Position numbers and translations under genes: made by a program | Assembly (NCBI GenBank): GCA_002413185.1 | Contig: DHWM01000091.1 | Coordinates: 60,382-68,724, forward strand | Reading direction: 5' to 3' | DNA length: 8,343 nt | DNA from: Actinobacteria bacterium UBA5182 | GTDB lineage: Bacteria > Actinomycetota > UBA4738 | In this document: piece after piece, positions 5,564 to 8,343 of the stretch | Numbering within the stretch: position 1 is the first letter of the stretch | Layout of the letters: the number at the start of each line of letters is the position of its first letter | Notes under the pieces: generated by a model | What the model was told of the DNA's origin: nothing | The model's input: the letters and a program-made list of their open reading frames with translations, nothing else | Databases searched by the model: none

Positions 5564-7443
5564 TCCGGGAGCTCCTTCGGGCGCAGCCAGGCCATCATGC
5601 CGCCGATCGCGATGACCCCCCCGAGCACGATGATCGGCAGGAGCAGCGTCAGGAATCCCACGAACACCACGGAGATCCCGAACGCCGTCACGATCGGCGT
5701 GTACGTGGCCTCCGGCATGGTGAGGACGGATTCGGGTTCGGCATCCACCACGGTGGTCCCCATGGTGTCGTGGCCCTCGGCCAGCGTCATCTCGACGTCG
5801 CGAGCCCGGAACCCGATGTCCCGGAGCTCCGGCTGGTCCCACAGCGGCTCGGTGCCCTGCACCTTCGGGATCTCCACGAAGTTGTAGGCCGGGGGAGGGG
5901 AGCTGGTGGCCCACTCCAGGCTGTCGCCGCCCCACGGGTCCGGCCCGGCCGGCGCCCCCCGCCGCAGGCCGTACAGGAGGAAGTTCACCAGGACCACCAG
6001 GATGCCCAGGGCCAGCACCGAGCTCCCGATGCTGGCCGCCAGGTTGTAGCCGTCCCAGCCCAACCCGGCGTGGTACGTGTAGATGCGACGGGGCATTCCC
6101 AGGAGGCCCAGGATGTGCATGGGGAAGAACGTCAGGTTGAACCCCACGAAGATCAGCCAGAAGCTCAGCTTCCCCAGGCCCTCATGCAACAGGTGGCCCC
6201 ACATCTTCGGCACCCAGTAGTAGATCGCGGCGAAGATCGGAAACACCGCCCCGCCGAACAGCACGTAGTGGAAGTGCGCCACCACGAAGTACGAGTCGGT
6301 GATCTGCTGGTCGAACGGGACGGCCGCGAACATCACCCCCGTCACTCCACCGATCACGAAGACGAACAGGAATCCCAGGACGAACAGGAACGGCGTCTTG
6401 AACACCGGTTTGCCGGCGATGATCGTGGCCAGCCACGCGAAGATCTGGATGGCGCTGGGGATGGTGATCAACATGCTGGCCGCGGAGAAGAAGGCCATCG
6501 ACAGCGTGGGGAGGCCCGTGGCGAACATGTGGTGCACCCACACGCCGAACCCGATGATCGCGGTGGTCATCGTGGCCAGCGCAAGCCACAGGTAGCCGAT
6601 GATCTTTCGGCGGGAGAACACCGGGACGATCGAGCTCACGATCCCGACGGCCGGCAGGAAGATGATGTAGACGTCCGGGTGGCCGAAGATCCAGAAGAGA
6701 TGCTGCCACAGGATGGCGTCGCCGCCCTTCGCCACGTTGAAGAAGTTGAACCCTGCCCGGCGGTCCAGCTCGAGCATCACGTTCGCCATCGTCAGGGAGG
6801 GGAGCGCGAACACCACCGAGAACGACGTCGCCAGGATGGCCCATACGAACAGCGGCATCCGGTTGAGCGACATGCCTGGGGCCCGGAGCTTGAGGATCGT
6901 GACGATGAAGTTGATGGACCCGACCGTGGTGGAGATCCCCAAGAACACCAGGCCCAGCGTGTAGTAGTCGATGTTGAGCGCCGGGGTGAACTGGTGATTC
7001 GAAAGCGTGACGTAGTTGAACCAGCCGTCGTTGGGAGCTCGCCCGATCAGGAAGCTCGAATACATGAAGAGGCCCGCGAACAGGAAGATCCAGTAACCGA
7101 AAGCGTTCAGCCGGGGGAACGCCATGTCCCGGGCCCCGATCAGGAGCGGCACGAAGTAGTTGCCGAACCCGAACAGCATCGGGGTGACGAAGAAGAAGAT
7201 CATGGTGATCCCGTGCATCGAGAACAGCTCGTTGAACGCCTCGGGTCCGATCAGGTGGAGGTCGGGGCGGGCCAACTGGGTTCGCATGAGCAGCGCCTCG
7301 ACGCCGCCCGCCAGGAAGAACGCGAACGCGGTGTAGATGTAGTGCTTGCCGATCGACTTGTGGTCGACCGTGCTGAGGACGGAGCCGAGGCCGGGCTCCT
7401 CCTCCCACAGCTCCTCGAGGCGTTCGTCGACGGTGAGGGCCAT
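5560..7443 (-). CDS. coxA: Cytochrome c oxidase subunit I, 14-helix form
   Basis: This catalytic heme-copper subunit reduces O2 to water and pumps protons. It is complete at 627 aa. The metal ligands are intact: H77 and H392 for heme a, H390 for heme a3, and H255, H304 and H305 for CuB. Y259 is placed to crosslink to H255, and R452-R453 (MPRR) matches the propionate arginine pair. D-channel residues N95, D106 and N113 are present. The glutamate of the usual GHPEVY motif is aspartate (D257), and the K-channel lysine of the usual PTGIK motif is glutamine (Q333, in PSAIQ). After helix 12 there is an acidic linker (about 535-580), then two further helices (about 582-620). This is as in Bacillus-type CtaD, where helices missing from subunit III are carried by subunit I. 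The start follows coxB by 13 nt with only a weak ribosome site. The TGA overlaps the coxC start as ATGA. Confidence 0.97.
   Translation of the reverse strand: MALTVDERLEELWEEEPGLGSVLSTVDHKSIGKHYIYTAFAFFLAGGVEALLMRTQLARPDLHLIGPEAFNELFSMHGITMIFFFVTPMLFGFGNYFVPLLIGARDMAFPRLNAFGYWIFLFAGLFMYSSFLIGRAPNDGWFNYVTLSNHQFTPALNIDYYTLGLVFLGISTTVGSINFIVTILKLRAPGMSLNRMPLFVWAILATSFSVVFALPSLTMANVMLELDRRAGFNFFNVAKGGDAILWQHLFWIFGHPDVYIIFLPAVGIVSSIVPVFSRRKIIGYLWLALATMTTAIIGFGVWVHHMFATGLPTLSMAFFSAASMLITIPSAIQIFAWLATIIAGKPVFKTPFLFVLGFLFVFVIGGVTGVMFAAVPFDQQITDSYFVVAHFHYVLFGGAVFPIFAAIYYWVPKMWGHLLHEGLGKLSFWLIFVGFNLTFFPMHILGLLGMPRRIYTYHAGLGWDGYNLAASIGSSVLALGILVVLVNFLLYGLRRGAPAGPDPWGGDSLEWATSSPPPAYNFVEIPKVQGTEPLWDQPELRDIGFRARDVEMTLAEGHDTMGTTVVDAEPESVLTMPEATYTPIVTAFGISVVFVGFLTLLLPIIVLGGVIAIGGMMAWLRPKELPE
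5572..5577 (-). promoter_or_regulatory. Ribosome binding site of coxC
   Basis: AAGGAG lies 8 nt upstream of the coxC ATG at 5563, inside the last codons of coxA. It is the best Shine-Dalgarno match in the window. It fixes the coxC start despite the frame being open further upstream. Confidence 0.8.
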
Positions 7444-7456
7444 CTCGCTGCCGCGC

Positions 7457-8343
7457 CTACTTCAAGCTCTCGAGGTACTGGATCAGCGCCTGGAGCTGGC
7501 GGGCGTCGACCTGGATCGGCGGCATGATGTTCCCGGGCTTGATCGACTGGGAGTCGATGATCCAACCGCCCAGGTTCCCCGCGGTGTTCGGCACCGCGCC
7601 CGCCCCGATGCTGACCCGGCTGCCGAAGTGGGTCAGGTCGGGGCCGACCCTGCCGTTCGCCGTCGTTCCCTGGATTGTGTGGCAGGCCGTGCAGGCCGAC
7701 GTGACGAATGCCTGCTGGCCCTGCTGCAGTGTGGGGTCGGAGGGTTGGACGGGCGGCTGGCGCTCCTGCGACATCCACCGGGCGAAGGCGACGCGAGCAT
7801 CGGCCACCACGTAGAAGATCATGTTGGCGTGTTGGAGCCCGCAGTATTCGGCGCACTGGCCACGGTACACGCCCGGCTTGTCCGCCTGGAGCCACATCGT
7901 GTTGAGACGCCCCGCGATCATGTCGGTCTTCGCGGTGAGCTGTGGCACCCAGAAGCTGTGGTTCACGTCGGCGGTGGTGAGGTTGAGGCGCACGGGTTGG
8001 CCCACCGGGATGTGCACGTCGTTCGCGGTGACGACGCCCTGGGTTGGATAGCGGACCTCCCACCACCACTGGTGGCCGATCACGTTCACCGTGAGCGCGG
8101 GCGAAGTCGCCGGGACCGAAAGCGCCGACATGTCGTGAAGGGTCAGCACCCACAGGACCGACAGGACCACCACGGGGAAGATCACTCCGCCTCCGACCAT
8201 GAGGGCCTTGGACCACGGAGGAGTCTCCAGCTCGCTGCGCGCCTTGAGGCGCGGCCGGATCCCGACGAGGATCAGGACCGTCACCAGGAGGATGACGGCC
8301 GCGGAGACCGCGAACATGAACCACCACAGCCCGGCGATGGTCC
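7457..8343 (-). CDS. coxB: Cytochrome c oxidase subunit II with C-terminal cytochrome c domain (caa3-type), 5' partial
   Basis: This subunit accepts electrons and passes them through CuA to subunit I; its CuA and heme domains lie outside the membrane. Numbering from the Met at 8317, two helices (about 1-20 and 38-60) form the hairpin. The aromatic patch HQWWWEVRY is at 82-90. All CuA ligands are present: H120, C155, E157, C159, H163 and M166. A cytochrome c domain follows, with CTACH at 209-213 and likely axial M265. The frame stays open above 8317 and reads TIAGLWWF into the Met. That matches the usual start of helix 1 in this family, so the real start, and any signal peptide, lie beyond the window edge and the 8317 Met is internal. 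It ends with TAG, 13 nt before coxA. The fused heme c marks the caa3 type, unlike classical actinobacterial CtaC, which lacks it. Confidence 0.96.
   Translation of the reverse strand, partial: TIAGLWWFMFAVSAAVILLVTVLILVGIRPRLKARSELETPPWSKALMVGGGVIFPVVVLSVLWVLTLHDMSALSVPATSPALTVNVIGHQWWWEVRYPTQGVVTANDVHIPVGQPVRLNLTTADVNHSFWVPQLTAKTDMIAGRLNTMWLQADKPGVYRGQCAEYCGLQHANMIFYVVADARVAFARWMSQERQPPVQPSDPTLQQGQQAFVTSACTACHTIQGTTANGRVGPDLTHFGSRVSIGAGAVPNTAGNLGGWIIDSQSIKPGNIMPPIQVDARQLQALIQYLESLK

Noticed and set aside
5461..7527. A 688-codon plus-strand frame antisense to coxA and part of coxB
   Set aside because: It is low-complexity, rich in His, Arg, Asp and Glu, and an exact mirror of a well-supported subunit I gene. 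The composition is what antisense reading of hydrophobic codons in GC-rich DNA gives.
8315..8317. The Met at 8317 as the true start of coxB
   Set aside because: The frame continues upstream to the edge as TIAGLWWF, which fits the usual beginning of the first subunit II helix, and a start here would cut that helix short.
1..8343. Terminators, CRISPR arrays, tRNA or rRNA genes, insertion sequences, promoters
   Set aside because: Nothing of the kind stood out by eye. Gaps between genes are at most 25 nt, leaving no room for them outside coding sequence.

Overview
The window is one continuous stretch of aerobic respiratory-chain genes, all on the minus strand and read from high to low coordinates. 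In transcription order they are: a 5'-truncated coxB (cytochrome c oxidase subunit II with a C-terminal cytochrome c domain), coxA (subunit I), coxC (subunit III), a small three-helix membrane protein of unknown function, a ctaG assembly factor fused to a cytochrome c domain, qcrC (diheme cytochrome c), qcrA (Rieske protein), qcrB (cytochrome b), and the first 36 codons of an unidentified gene that runs off the low end. It encodes a caa3-type oxidase (complex IV) and an actinobacterial-type quinol:cytochrome c reductase (complex III) side by side.

The DNA is very GC-rich with strong third-position GC. That explains the very long antisense reading frames on the plus strand, which I treat as shadows. 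A three-helix QcrA, a diheme QcrC with terminal anchors, the qcrC-qcrA-qcrB order, b6-like histidine spacing in QcrB and a PDWY Qo motif all point to an Actinomycetota-like organism or a related high-GC lineage. CoxA and the ctaG region instead recall caa3 clusters that I remember from several phyla, and the order differs from the classical ctaE-qcrCAB arrangement with distant ctaC and ctaD. The taxon is therefore inferred with low confidence.

Genes are packed with no intergenic space above 25 nt. Four junctions overlap (coxA/coxC ATGA, ctaG/qcrC TGATG, qcrA/qcrB GTGA, qcrB/downstream ATGA). The 25-nt qcrC-qcrA gap is bridged by a 10-codon minicistron that overlaps both neighbours. I see no promoter or terminator; the transcript must start above 8343 and continue below 1.

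Expected electron flow is quinol (probably menaquinol) to QcrB/QcrA, then the two c hemes of QcrC, then the CoxB cytochrome c domain, CuA, and CoxA heme a and heme a3-CuB. The extra cytochrome c on CtaG makes four c-type hemes in the operon. The points most worth a second look are the CtaG-cytochrome c fusion with an internal lipobox, its resemblance to the CoxB cytochrome domain, substitutions at both proton-channel key positions of CoxA (Glu to Asp and Lys to Gln), and the minicistron ahead of qcrA. I did not find an entirely unfamiliar system; the novelty is in the architecture of a known one.
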